64,000 nt of DNA from Haloplanus aerogenes (GCF_003856835.1 NZ_CP034145.1:868001-932000); one strand, 5' to 3'; shown: positions 1 to 7,828, numbered from the stretch's first letter. Translations and numbers: made by a program. Notes: a model not told the origin generated them from the letters alone.

Positions 1-2
1 TA

Positions 3-305
3 GTGCAAGTGTTCGAGAACCTCTTGCGGAACAGCGTCGAACACAGCGGTGACAACGTCATCGTCCGGGTAGGGCCGCTCCGCGACGGCTTCTACGTCGA
101 AGACGATGGCCCCGGTATCCCCGACGGTGACCGTGAGCGGGTGTTCGACCACGGGTACACGACCCGCGAAGACGGCAATGGCTACGGTCTCTCGGTCGTT
201 CGTTCCATCGTTGGCGCTCACGGCTGGGACGTTTCAGTAGTTGCCGCGGACCACGGCGGTGCCCGGTTCGAGATCACGGGCATCGAGTTCGTCGACGGCG
301 AGTAG
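3..305 (+). CDS. Histidine kinase, C-terminal ATPase part (5' end outside window)
   Basis: This is the catalytic ATP-binding (HATPase_c) end of a sensor histidine kinase. The ATPase boxes appear in order: N box FENLLRNSVEHS near the start, G1 box EDDGPGIP, F box VFDHGYTT and G2 box GNGYGLSVVRSI, then a C-terminal strand ending ARFEITGIEFVDGE. The reading frame is open at the window edge, so the GTG at base 3 is probably not the true start and the sensor and His-phosphoacceptor parts lie upstream. An R2 repeat begins 67 bases after the stop, the same spacing as for the kinase fragment ending at 8205. The ligand and partner regulator are unknown. Confidence 0.85.
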   Translation: MQVFENLLRNSVEHSGDNVIVRVGPLRDGFYVEDDGPGIPDGDRERVFDHGYTTREDGNGYGLSVVRSIVGAHGWDVSVVAADHGGARFEITGIEFVDGE

Positions 306-371
306 AACGGACTTCGGCCGTTATCTGCGGAGTCTGTAATGATCGGTCTTGCTCAGAAATTCTCTTTTACT

Positions 372-436
372 GAATATGCGCCCTGTATGCAGCACGACTC
401 CGGAAACCTATCGCCGGTTGAGGGTTTCAACAAGCC
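372..436 (-). repeat. Dispersed repeat R2, copy a
   Basis: R2 copies start with a tip like GGCTTGTTGAAACCCTC, pass through GATAGG and end GTGCTGAATACAGxGCGCGTATC. This copy runs on the minus strand with its tip at 436. It follows the histidine kinase end at 305. Other copies are near 3173, 3452, 5458, 7592, 8043, 11759 and 13850. Confidence 0.7.
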
Positions 437-480
437 CTCATCTGTAGAAGTCAGGCTGGCGGCGTATCGGAGGTCTCCAG

Positions 481-949
481 TCAGGATTCGACGGGTTCGG
501 GCTCTTGGGCGGCGTACTCGACCTCGATGAGTTCCTTCATCGTCATCAGAGAGTTCCGGTACTGGCGGTTCATGTAGCGAGTGACAACGGGTCGAAGCGC
601 TCGCTCGAACAGCGAGGTGCCGATTTCGATGTCGCCGTGCAGGCGGACGTGCGTCCCGGCCTCGGTTTCGGTGTGGTCGAAGAACAGTTCGCCGCTAAAG
701 TCCTCGTCGTCGTACACTGAAGTAGTGCGGTAGTTCTCTTCGTCGGCCGTGTACAGTTCGTCGCTGGTAGTGGTACGCCCGAGTATCTTGAGCGTGTTCC
801 GGTAGTGAGTCCCCTCGTCGGTCTCATCGATGACTTCGACGTTGATGAGGGCAGGGGGCGAACGCATCCAGTTCTCGGGGGTGGTCCCCCATTCGAAAAC
901 ATACCTCGATAGGCGCTTCGATCCCGATTTCGTGGTCGAGGGACGTCAT
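481..949 (-). pseudogene. SRPBCC-family protein, frameshifted near 901-905
   Basis: The C-terminal 128 residues (from base 867) read as an SRPBCC / polyketide-cyclase-like domain, about 150 residues in the family, with a helical end LMTMKELIEVEY. The missing N-terminal strand is present upstream in another frame: MTSLDHEIGIEAPIE starts at 949. Removing one base near 901-905 joins it as EDVFEWGTTPENWM to the long frame. I infer a one-base insertion, either real decay or a sequence error. The function is probably small-ligand binding and nothing more specific can be said. It lies next to, and in the same direction as, two small stress-type enzymes. Confidence 0.65.
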
Positions 950-986
950 GTGTGTGTATCTCCATCGCTACATTCTCGTCGGTCGT

Positions 987-1424
987 TCAGGCACCCATGT
1001 TCGCAATCATCTCGGCGAACTCGGTGTGGAGATCGGCGTGGTGGTGGACGACTTTCCACTCGCCGTTCTCCTTCCGGTAGACGTTGGTCGCCCGGCCCTC
1101 CAGGGAGAGCTGCTCACCCGCAAGGGTCATCGACGCCGACTCGGTGCAGAGTTCGTATGCAAGGTCGCCGGTGACGCGGACGAGCTGGTCCGTGCGGGTG
1201 ACCTCCCCACCCTCACTCATCGATGCGACTCCCTCCCAGGACCCTTTGACGGCGTCCCAGCCCTCCTCCCGTCCACCGATCGGGTGCATGGTCGTCACGT
1301 CGTCCTCGTGTGACCAGACGTCCGCCATGGAACTGGCATCGCCCTTCGCCATCTCGTCCAGTGCACTGTAGAACTGGTCGGATGCGTCTCGGACAGCGTC
1401 TGCTTCGGGATGTGATTGGCTCAT
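987..1424 (-). CDS. SnoaL/DUF4440-like (NTF2 fold) protein
   Basis: A 145-residue single-domain protein with the NTF2-like pattern: an N-terminal helix (AVRDASDQFYSALDEMAKGD), MADVWSHEDDVTTMHPIGG, a long central sheet, and an ending with GEWKVVHHHAD. YybH/SnoaL-type members bind small molecules or act as isomerases or hydrolases, and the substrate here is unknown. Its ATG overlaps the stop of the upstream monooxygenase-like gene (ATGA), so the two are probably co-transcribed and translationally coupled. Confidence 0.75.
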   Translation of the reverse strand: MSQSHPEADAVRDASDQFYSALDEMAKGDASSMADVWSHEDDVTTMHPIGGREEGWDAVKGSWEGVASMSEGGEVTRTDQLVRVTGDLAYELCTESASMTLAGEQLSLEGRATNVYRKENGEWKVVHHHADLHTEFAEMIANMGA

Positions 1425-1723
1425 GTGCTGGTCGCTCCAGAGGTCTCCGCCTCGGTCTCCTCGAGGATGTACACTTCCGGTTCGCTGATGACACCGAGTT
1501 CGCCCATCTTCTCCTTGACGTCAGATTCTTCCATGAACCGCTGGAATGCCTCCGCACTCTCCCACTCACCTACCATCACGATCTCGTTCGGGCTTCCAGT
1601 CTCGTGGAACAGGCGGTAGTCCTCGTGGGAGCCGTACTCTTCACGGGTGTTCGCGTGGTCGTCGAATCCTGCTTTCCACGAGTCGTAGTCCTCGACGGTG
1701 TGCTTGAGGAAGATTGTCGTCAT
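1421..1723 (-). CDS. ABM-like dimeric alpha/beta-barrel protein
   Basis: A 100-residue protein of the antibiotic-biosynthesis-monooxygenase fold. It has a first strand MTTIFLKHTVEDYDSWKAGF, a mid strand NEIVMVGEWES and the helix AEAFQRFMEESDVKEKMGEL. Family members act as small dimeric oxygenases, haem-degrading enzymes or stress proteins; no catalytic assignment is possible here. It is the first gene of a two-gene unit with the NTF2-like protein. The next 398 bases upstream hold only repeats. Confidence 0.65.
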   Translation of the reverse strand: MTTIFLKHTVEDYDSWKAGFDDHANTREEYGSHEDYRLFHETGSPNEIVMVGEWESAEAFQRFMEESDVKEKMGELGVISEPEVYILEETEAETSGATST

Positions 1724-1819
1724 TCATACTACTCACTATAATTATGGTTCTGAATCTACATATACTAGCAGTGACAGATGTTAACACTGTGATTATTTGA
1801 CGATGCTCACACAGTAGCC

Positions 1820-1899
1820 GATACGCGCCCTGGATTCCAGCAGTGCCTTCGGCAACTACTCGATATCTGTCAATAGCGACGTGGCCGATACAGAGCGCG
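1820..1899 (+). repeat. Dispersed repeat R1, copy A
   Basis: R1 copies have a left arm GATACGCGCCCTGTATTCAGCA, about 24 variable bases, and a right arm CTGTCAGTATCGGCGTGACC followed by GATACAGAG. Copy A shares its variable middle (GTGCCTTCGGCAACTACTCG and following bases) with the inverted copy B at 4169-4246. A MITE starts directly after it at 1901. The 1724-2121 gap holds only these elements. Confidence 0.75.
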
Positions 1900-1900
1900 A

Positions 1901-2039
1901 GCCTTGTTTAGACGCGGTGCGGATCACTCTTCCCGATCGTTGTCTGAACAACGAAATTGGAAAGAGAGGCATTCACAGGCTAATTCTGTTCACCCGACAT
2001 AGCCACTAACCTACGTCTTCAGGAGCGTCTAAACAAGGC
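1901..2039. mobile_element. 139-base MITE with perfect 15-base terminal inverted repeats
   Basis: The element begins GCCTTGTTTAGACGC (1901-1915) and ends GCGTCTAAACAAGGC (2025-2039), an exact inverted pair. It is too short to encode a transposase, so it is a non-autonomous element that would need a helper IS. No matching direct repeat flanks it, so either the target duplication has decayed or the ends have been misjudged by a base or two. It sits at the right edge of repeat R1 copy A. Confidence 0.8.
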
Positions 2040-2121
2040 CCAGGGGCGGATTCAGGAACTCAGCACATGCTTCAGTGAGACCGTGGGTAGCCAGTGCACG
2101 AGCTCGAATGGCGAAAGACGG

Positions 2122-3087
2122 TCACAGTTCCGCCTCGATGTACACCAGCTTTACTCGATTGTCGATGTCGATCAGTGTCTGCTCGATCTGCTGGACATCT
2201 TCGTCAATGTCGCCGGTCACGAGTTCCGGGTCGAAGCTCACGTCCGCGGTGACGAGTACCTTGCCAGTCCCCATGAACATTGTCCGGAAGTCATCGAGAT
2301 GGACGACGCCGTCATGGGACTCGATGGCCGTGCGCAGTTTGCGCTCGACGTCTGCGGAGAGACTTTCTCCAATGATGAGCCGCTTGTTTTCGATCGCTAG
2401 TGCCACCGCAAACACCATCAGGAGAATCCCGATCACGACTGCGGCGGCGGCGTCGTAGGCGGGGTTACCGGTGATGCGTGTCGCAGCGATTCCGACAAGC
2501 GCGGCGAGGAGTCCCAGCAGTGCGACTGCATCCTCCGTGAAGGCAGTCAGCGTGGTGATGTCGCTCGTCTTGCTAAACGCCTGGCGATAGCCTGTCCAGT
2601 CGTAGACCTCCATCTGGTGTCGCAGTTCGGCGTTTGCCTTCGAGAAGGCGTACGTCTCGAAGACAACCGCTCCGAGCAGGATGGCGACCACGATGTAGAA
2701 TGGGTCGACCGGTGCCTGCAGATCGATCGTGATTCCGAGAAACTCCGCGGGCCCCGCTTCGACTTCGTGCCCGCCGGCGCGCAGTTCGGAGATTCCGTGT
2801 GTGAGGCTTTTCCATCCTGCGGCTCCGAAGAGCAGCACCGAAACGAGAAACGCGTAGAAGAACTGGGACTTCCCGTGCCCGAAGGGGTGGGCCCTGGACG
2901 CCTGCTGTTTGCTGTTTCTGATTCCGATCAGAAGCAGCACCTGATTGCCCGTGTCGGAAATCGAGTGGTAGGTTTCGGCAAGCATCGCTGGACTCCCGGT
3001 CAGCAAGAACCCACCAAATTTCAACACCGTGATACCGGCGTTAGCGATTAATGCGGCGATAACGACGCCGGTACTCCCAGCAGCCAT
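2122..3087 (-). CDS. Cation diffusion facilitator (CDF) metal exporter
   Basis: A 321-residue membrane protein that would export divalent metals (Zn, Co, Fe or Mn type) by proton antiport. Membrane spans are visible from residue 5 onward. The TM2 metal motif is SISDTGNQ (HxxxD-like: H41, D45), and the loop HPFGHGKSQFFY is diagnostic of the family. A second acidic metal site occurs in TM5 (TAFTEDAVALLG), and a C-terminal cytoplasmic ferredoxin-like domain ends DIDNRVKLVYIEAEL. Length is normal. It stands alone between repeat-filled gaps, and metal specificity cannot be read from the sequence. Confidence 0.9.
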   Translation of the reverse strand: MAAGSTGVVIAALIANAGITVLKFGGFLLTGSPAMLAETYHSISDTGNQVLLLIGIRNSKQQASRAHPFGHGKSQFFYAFLVSVLLFGAAGWKSLTHGISELRAGGHEVEAGPAEFLGITIDLQAPVDPFYIVVAILLGAVVFETYAFSKANAELRHQMEVYDWTGYRQAFSKTSDITTLTAFTEDAVALLGLLAALVGIAATRITGNPAYDAAAAVVIGILLMVFAVALAIENKRLIIGESLSADVERKLRTAIESHDGVVHLDDFRTMFMGTGKVLVTADVSFDPELVTGDIDEDVQQIEQTLIDIDNRVKLVYIEAEL

Positions 3088-3172
3088 CTTCCAAAAGATG
3101 GGGCACGCTAACGTTTCAAGTCTTCACTTTTCACAGTGGATTTGGTTGTGATTATGTGAGACACGAATCCGC

Positions 3173-3242
3173 GGCCTTGGTGAAATTTTCGGTTACTGAT
3201 AGGTTTCGGCGGCCGTGTTGCATACAGCGCGCGGGTCTTGCA
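3173..3242 (+). repeat. Dispersed repeat R2, copy b
   Basis: A plus-strand R2 copy with tip GGCCTTGGTGAAATTTTCGG, then GATAGGTTTCGGCGGCCGTG and a tail TGCATACAGCGCGCGGGTCT. It abuts the 5' truncation point of the histidine kinase fragment that begins at 3243. Confidence 0.7.
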
Positions 3243-3443
3243 ACTGACCTCCTACCAGATGCAGATGATGCCGAGTTCGCGGCGTATCCGAGCCAACTCA
3301 GACGGGTATTCGAGAACTTGTATTGGAATGCTCTCGATCACGGGGATGCGACGTTGATCCGTGTCGGGACGCTGGACAGAGGCGGATTCTACGTCGAAGA
3401 CGACGGCTCTGGCGTTCCTGCTGCCGAGCGGGACATCATTTTC
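3243..3443 (+). pseudogene. Histidine kinase ATPase domain, first half (interrupted)
   Basis: About 67 codons of a HATPase_c domain. They include an N box FENLYWNALDHG, the G1 box EDDGSGVP and the beginning of the F box ERDIIFEA, where the frame runs into repeat R2. The domain resumes in frame at 8044 (EAGYSTSENGTGYALHIV), so the two pieces are halves of one gene separated by 4.6 kb. The sensor half is missing: an R2 copy replaces it upstream. Together the two fragments closely parallel the kinase end at 3-305. Confidence 0.85.
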
Positions 3444-3451
3444 GAAGCGTG

Positions 3452-3521
3452 GGCTCTGTTGAAGTCCTCAACCGGTGATATGTTCTTGGAGCCGTGCTGA
3501 ATACAGCGCGCGTATCTCGCA
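3452..3521 (+). repeat. Dispersed repeat R2, copy c (left end of composite element)
   Basis: The tip GGCTCTGTTGAAGTCCTCAA lies at 3452 and the tail GTGCTGAATACAGCGCGCGT with CTCGCAA follows. It forms the left inverted end of the 4.6-kb insertion and is flanked on the left by the 8-base target copy 3444-3451. Confidence 0.75.
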
Positions 3522-3608
3522 AGGGATTTTTCCGGGAGCACTGGTATTCAGGGGATTCGTGTTTCGCTCGCATTCGTCGTTTATGGCCGCCGAGCTTATA
3601 TACATGAG

Positions 3609-4142
3609 ATGACAAATCCTGTTGTGAACAGGCGGCATCTCCTCTCTGCGTTGGCAGCACTTCCCGTCTGGGCGCCTGGGTGTCTCGGCCAACCGGATAC
3701 GTCGGCCGACGGTGGCGCAGGGCAAAGCGGCTCGGGAGCGACGATTGACGATGCGAAGCTCCAGTTGGAGGGCTACCGGAACCACGAGAAGGCGATCGAC
3801 GATGGCTATCGAAATACCGGAACCTGTATCGAGGGGCTGGGTACTCCGTTCGTGAGAGACGATATCACCCAGGTATCCTACGACGTTCCGGACGTGCTCC
3901 TGTATGAACGAACAGACACCGATCAGTACGAACTAATGGGGGCCGAGTGGTTCGTCCCTGCGAGCGAGGTCGAGGAGCCTCCTGTACTCTTTGCTGGTGA
4001 TGACCGGCACATGTTTCGTGGACCGATGGAGGACCATTATTCAGGACAGCCTACGCACTATGGACTCCACGTCTGGTTGTTCACCGAGAACCCGAGCGGA
4101 CGGTTCTCGGATTCCAATCCGAATCTGACTTGCTCGGACTGA
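3609..4142 (+). CDS. Putative secreted Tat lipoprotein, function unknown
   Basis: A 177-residue protein with a twin-arginine signal (NRRHLLSALAALPVWAPGC) ending in a lipobox-like APGC. It is probably exported folded and lipid-anchored on the outer face. A low-complexity Ser/Gly/Asp linker follows, then a roughly 110-residue acidic domain with two or three Trp/Tyr-rich strands (MGAEWFVP, HYGLHVWLF). No family is recognised. A TATA-like CTTATATA at 3595-3602 is too close to the ATG at 3609. The GTG at 3624 (MNRRHLL...) fits a leaderless start better. Confidence 0.7.
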   Translation: MTNPVVNRRHLLSALAALPVWAPGCLGQPDTSADGGAGQSGSGATIDDAKLQLEGYRNHEKAIDDGYRNTGTCIEGLGTPFVRDDITQVSYDVPDVLLYERTDTDQYELMGAEWFVPASEVEEPPVLFAGDDRHMFRGPMEDHYSGQPTHYGLHVWLFTENPSGRFSDSNPNLTCSD

Positions 4143-4168
4143 AAGCGGTAGCGCCCCAGTGAACATGG

Positions 4169-4246
4169 CCTCTGTATCGGTCACGCCGTTACTGACAGAT
4201 ATCGAGTAGTTGCCGAAGGCACTGCTGGATACACAGCGCGTATCCA
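4169..4246 (-). repeat. Dispersed repeat R1, copy B
   Basis: An R1 copy on the minus strand. Its middle is the same as copy A (1820-1899) over more than 30 bases, including AGTGCCTTCGGCAACTACTC, so A and B form a long inverted pair around the CDF and lipoprotein genes. The rest of 4143-4464 shows nothing coding apart from a promoter at 4431-4440. Confidence 0.75.
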
Positions 4247-4430
4247 TCATCCCGGCCCAAGAATCTCCCGTCCATCGGAGTTCGTAGCCGACCGATCCGT
4301 ATCATGCAGTCGCATTTCACAGCATCGGCGCTCTCTCAACAGCAGTGCCTGTTGGGACATGAATTACTGTACATCAGAAATTCCAACCATAGAAAACCAT
4401 CTGATGGTATTGAATGGTATTCAGGGGTAG

Positions 4431-4440
4431 AGTTATACGT
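4431..4440 (+). promoter_or_regulatory. TATA box for the helical HhH protein
   Basis: AGTTATACGT lies about 27-30 bases before the ATG at 4465, the spacing expected for an archaeal leaderless transcript. It supports choosing 4465 over the upstream ATG at 4414. Confidence 0.45.
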
Positions 4441-4464
4441 GTGCGTCCCCTCTGTTCAACTACA

Positions 4465-5238
4465 ATGAGCGAACCCAACTCTCCCGTCAGTGCCGTATTC
4501 GCCCTCCAGCGAAACGCGATCGAGCAGACACACGAAGCCGTCAAACGCGGTGTCGAAACCCAGCAGGAATTCGGCGAGGCATTCGTCGACTTCGGCCCCG
4601 CAAAGCAGGCAAACGAGCGCGGCTACGACGCCGTCCGTACGGTCGTCGATGTGTACTTCGACGCCGTCGAGTCCACGACGCCCGGTCAAGAGGACCTACT
4701 CGATGACTTCCGCACTACCGTCGACGAACAACTCGACGCTCTCGAAGCCAACCAGGTCGAAGCCATCGAGGCCATCGAGGCGAACGCGCAGGAAGGCAGC
4801 GAGTCCGTCGACGAACTCTTCGAGAGGGTCATCGAGGTTCTCAACGAGCAGTTCGAGGCGGTTCTGGACGCCCACGCGGATGTCCAAGGGCAGACCGTCG
4901 AGGCCGTCGAAGACCTCGAAGGCAACCTTGAGGAGCTTCAGGCCGAGTTCGAGACCCAGTTCGCGCAGTTCGAAGAGCAGGCCACCGAACTCCAACAGCA
5001 CGTCGAGGACATGCACGACGATATCGCCGAGATAGCGGACCAACAGGTAGAGGTACAAGTCGAATCGCTCGACACCATCAAAGGCATCGGCTCGACGTAC
5101 GTCGACCGACTCCAGGACCAGGGCATCGAGTCCTTCGAAGCCCTTGCCGAGGCCAGCACCGACACGGTCGCCGAGACGGCGGAAGTATCCCGAGAGCAGG
5201 CCAACGAGTGGATCGAAGCGGCGCAGCTCCAGGCGTGA
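4465..5238 (+). CDS. Helical (phasin-like) protein with C-terminal helix-hairpin-helix
   Basis: 257 very acidic residues. Residues 1-195 are almost entirely helix and coiled coil (repeats of VEAIEAIEANAQEG and AEFETQFAQFEEQATELQQH type) with no signal or membrane span. The last 50 residues form a DNA-polymerase-beta-like helix-hairpin-helix (TIKGIGSTYVDRLQDQGIES then VSREQANEWIEAA). The same HhH type ends the PASTA protein at 27157-28296. Phasins of haloarchaeal polyhydroxyalkanoate granules have similar amphipathic helices, but no pha genes are nearby. It could equally be a scaffold or DNA-associated protein. The leaderless start at 4465 is supported by a TATA box. Confidence 0.75.
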   Translation: MSEPNSPVSAVFALQRNAIEQTHEAVKRGVETQQEFGEAFVDFGPAKQANERGYDAVRTVVDVYFDAVESTTPGQEDLLDDFRTTVDEQLDALEANQVEAIEAIEANAQEGSESVDELFERVIEVLNEQFEAVLDAHADVQGQTVEAVEDLEGNLEELQAEFETQFAQFEEQATELQQHVEDMHDDIAEIADQQVEVQVESLDTIKGIGSTYVDRLQDQGIESFEALAEASTDTVAETAEVSREQANEWIEAAQLQA

Positions 5239-5402
5239 TTTTTGCCGACCTAGTGTTTTGCTTTGCATCACACGGTCGACCGGATAGCCCGTCGGATACG
5301 TAGTCGGCAGAACCATGTGGTCGAAACGGGTCAAGAGTGTGTACGGCCGACCCTGTCTCGCTTCCTTATTTTGCCAGAGAGCAGCCAGCATGCTGGATGC
5401 AA

Positions 5403-5458
5403 CCTCTGTATTCAGCACGACCGCTGAAACCTATCACCGTTTGAGTTTCAACAAGGCC
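5403..5458 (-). repeat. Dispersed repeat R2, copy d
   Basis: Minus-strand copy with tip GGCCTTGTTGAAACTCAAAC at 5458 and tail GTGCTGAATACAGAGG at 5403. It is the only recognisable element in the 5239-5629 gap; the other bases show no credible gene. Confidence 0.7.
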
Positions 5459-5629
5459 GTTCTTTTATAATTGCCCGAACACGGGCTACGCTTTTTCTGG
5501 AGGTGGTGTCCGCCGAAGGGTTCCCCGCCACGTCCGAAGTCATATTTTGAGGGTGCTGTCGAGGTGGAACTTCCAGGGACCGTTTTGTGTTGACGACAAC
5601 AGCGTGCAGTCGCGCACAGCACCGACCCC

Positions 5630-6415
5630 TCAGTCCCGGAGTTCTGCGATTCGCCCACCGAGCGTCGATCGGATCGCCGAGAGGTCGCCCCCGATGCGGA
5701 CGATTTGGTAGCCGGCGTCGACCGCGGCCTGCGCTTCCGCGACGCTGTTGCGAATCCGCCCGACGGGCACACCAGCGTCGAGACAGGCCTCGAGCGTTCG
5801 GTCGATTGCCGCCGTCACCTGATCGGGGCTCTTCTCCAGGGGATCGCCACCGGACATCGACATCGCCATGTCCGCGGGTCCGATGAAGGCAAAGCCCAGT
5901 CGCGGTACTGCGAGGATATCCTCGATATTCTGAACGGCTCGCTCGTTCTCTATCATGGTCCCGACGAGCACCTGGCTGTCCTCGCCGCCGACGAAACTAT
6001 CGACGTACCCCTCCCAGTTGCCCGACCGGCCGACGCCGACCCCCCTGTCGCCGACGTCGCCGTCGTAGGCAAAGTACGCTGCCTCGACGCCACGCTGGAG
6101 TTCCGCGGCCGTCTCGATGCGCGGGAGCAGAATCGTCCGCACACCGGCGTCGATGACCTTCCGCACGAGTGGCGGTTCTGGTTTGGGCAGTCGGACCAGC
6201 AGTTCGATGTCGGCGACCTCGGCGGCCCGTGTCAGCTCCTCGAAGACGGTGCTGTCGTAGGGGCTTGGCCCACTGTGTTCGAAGTCCAGCCAGACGAAGT
6301 CCAGACCGATAGTGCCCAACGTCTCGACTACCGTGGGCGAGAACGTCGCTGCGCTGGCCCCGAACACCGTTTCGCCGTTCTCTATCGCGCGGCGGAGCCC
6401 GTTTTGGGTCCTCAT
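5630..6415 (-). CDS. HpcH/HpaI-family class II aldolase
   Basis: 261 residues, the usual length for 2-keto-3-deoxy-sugar-acid or 4-hydroxy-2-oxo-acid aldolases, which split a hydroxy-oxo acid into pyruvate and an aldehyde with a divalent metal. Diagnostic segments are FVWLDFEHS, the substrate arginine in LLVRLPKPEPP, ILLPRIETAAEL, the metal-ligand Glu in GTMIENERAV and the Asp in FIGPADMAMSMSG. Its ATG overlaps the stop of the upstream dehydrogenase (ATGA), so the two form one operon, likely for breakdown of a sugar acid or hydroxy acid. The exact substrate is unknown. Confidence 0.88.
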   Translation of the reverse strand: MRTQNGLRRAIENGETVFGASAATFSPTVVETLGTIGLDFVWLDFEHSGPSPYDSTVFEELTRAAEVADIELLVRLPKPEPPLVRKVIDAGVRTILLPRIETAAELQRGVEAAYFAYDGDVGDRGVGVGRSGNWEGYVDSFVGGEDSQVLVGTMIENERAVQNIEDILAVPRLGFAFIGPADMAMSMSGGDPLEKSPDQVTAAIDRTLEACLDAGVPVGRIRNSVAEAQAAVDAGYQIVRIGGDLSAIRSTLGGRIAELRD

Positions 6416-7382
6416 ACGTCACCCTCCGTCAACTCGGCACGGTTCACTGTGGACGGGGGTAGCTCCCCCTCGTAGACGGTGCGGACGTTCGCCGCCGCCC
6501 GCTGGCTCATCCGGGCGAGTGCCTCGTCGGTCACTCCCCCAACGTGGGGCGTCAGAAGAACCTCGTCTCGATCGTAGAGCGGGTGGTCCTCGCTAGGCGG
6601 CTCCGCCGCGAACGTGTCGAGACCCGCACCCGCCACGGTGCCTGTCTCCAGTGCCTCGACTAGCGCCTCTCCGTCGACGATCGCCCCCCGCGACGTATTG
6701 ATGAGGATGCCACGCTCACCGAGTGCAGCCAGTTCCTCCGTCGAAACGGCGCCACGTGTCTCCGAGGTCAACGGCGCGTGGATACTCACCGCATCCGAGC
6801 CGGCGAACAGTTCCGAAAGCTTCCTCACTCGCCTGAACCGGGATGGCACGTCGTCGTCCACGACGTACGGGTCGTAGACGAGGACTGTCTGTCCCATCCC
6901 GTCTGCGAGGTCCGCCGTTTCCCTTGCGATGGCCCCGAAGCCGAGCAGTCCGAGCGTATCGCCGGTGAGTTCGTGGCCGGTGAACGCACCCCGATCCCCC
7001 CCGACCGGACGTGTCTATCGGCAGTCCGGAGGTTGCGACGGACGGCAAGCAGCAATGCGACCGCGTGTTCCGCGACGGACCGTGCGTTCGCACCCGGGGT
7101 GTTGCAGACCACGATACCACGGTTCGACTTCGCCTCAGTGTCGACGTTATCGAGTCCGGCCCCGTGTTTGGCGATGACTTTCAGGCGATCGCCCCGGGCG
7201 ATAACGTCCGCATCGAGGGATGCAACCCTGACAATGACGGCGTCGTACCGGTCGATCTCGCCGAGTGCCGCTTCGGTGCTGTCGTACTCGTCCATTCCGG
7301 TACACGTTGCGAAATCCGCGATGGATTCCGGCCCCGACTGATCGATTTCGTTCGGAAGTAGAACGTTCCACGTACTGGACAC
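6412..7382 (-). pseudogene. D-2-hydroxyacid dehydrogenase (SerA-like), frameshifted in a C7 run
   Basis: An NAD-dependent dehydrogenase of the phosphoglycerate/glyoxylate reductase family in two frames. The N-terminal part (from 7382) includes VIAKHGAGLDNVD and NTPGANARSVAEHAVALL. The second frame has the Arg, Glu and His active-site segments NTSRGAIVDG, DTFAAEPP and LLTPHVGG. The frame breaks at a run of seven C (6996-7002). One extra base there restores RSGGDRGAFTGHE and the Rossmann segment LLGFGAIARE. It is therefore either a real one-base deletion, a slippage site or a sequence error. It overlaps the aldolase gene by ATGA. Confidence 0.8.
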
Positions 7383-7523
7383 AGCTAGACCTCACACGAC
7401 GACGTGAAAAGTGTATATCAAACGAACACTTTCTACGGCGGATCAGAGAAAAATAGATTTCGCCGGGATCTCCCGGCCCAGGTTAGCTGTAACGTCCGCA
7501 GCGACCAACTTTGTCACTGTGGT

Positions 7524-7592
7524 GATACGCTCGCCCTCTGTCTTCAGCACGACCGCCGGAATATATTATCTCTTGCGGGGTTCGACAGGGCC
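7524..7592 (-). repeat. Dispersed repeat R2, copy e (diverged)
   Basis: Minus-strand copy with a degenerate tip (GGCCCTGTCGAACCCCGC) at 7592 and tail GTGCTGAAGACAGAGGGCGA. The remaining bases of 7383-7627 hold no clear gene. Confidence 0.55.
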
Positions 7593-7627
7593 AACTCAAC
7601 AGAACAAGCGATCAATAGTGGAGTAGT

Positions 7628-7828
7628 TCACACGTCGAATCCGTTCCGCCTGAGTGCCTCTGCCAACTCACCGTCGGGATCAGCCGAAAACTCAACCAAT
7701 GATGACTCTGGTCTCGTTGTCGTATATAGTTCAGAGTCAATATTGTCAGGGATTTCGTTCGTGTGTGACTTGTCTACAACTGCAACTGAGATTTTTGGCC
7801 TCGTGGCCGTGTCTTCTGACTCGCTCAT
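7628..7828 (-). CDS. Small hypothetical acidic protein
   Basis: A 66-residue ORF beginning MSESEDTATRPKISVAVVDK and ending GELAEALRRNGFDV. The C-terminal half (SSLVEFSADPDGELAEAL) could be one strand and one helix. No family is recognised. Acidic composition and a well-placed ATG favour a real gene, but there is no promoter or operon support. Confidence 0.35.
   Translation of the reverse strand: MSESEDTATRPKISVAVVDKSHTNEIPDNIDSELYTTTRPESSLVEFSADPDGELAEALRRNGFDV

Noticed and set aside
3156-3500. 114-residue ORF as a complete gene
   Set aside because: Its two ends are repeats R2 b and c; only the middle is kinase, so it is a fragment.
4041-4250. 69-residue minus-strand ORF
   Set aside because: It is translation of repeat R1 copy B and the lipoprotein antisense strand.
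4414-4465. Upstream ATG for the helical HhH protein
   Set aside because: The extra residues lie in promoter sequence; a TATA box fits the ATG at 4465.
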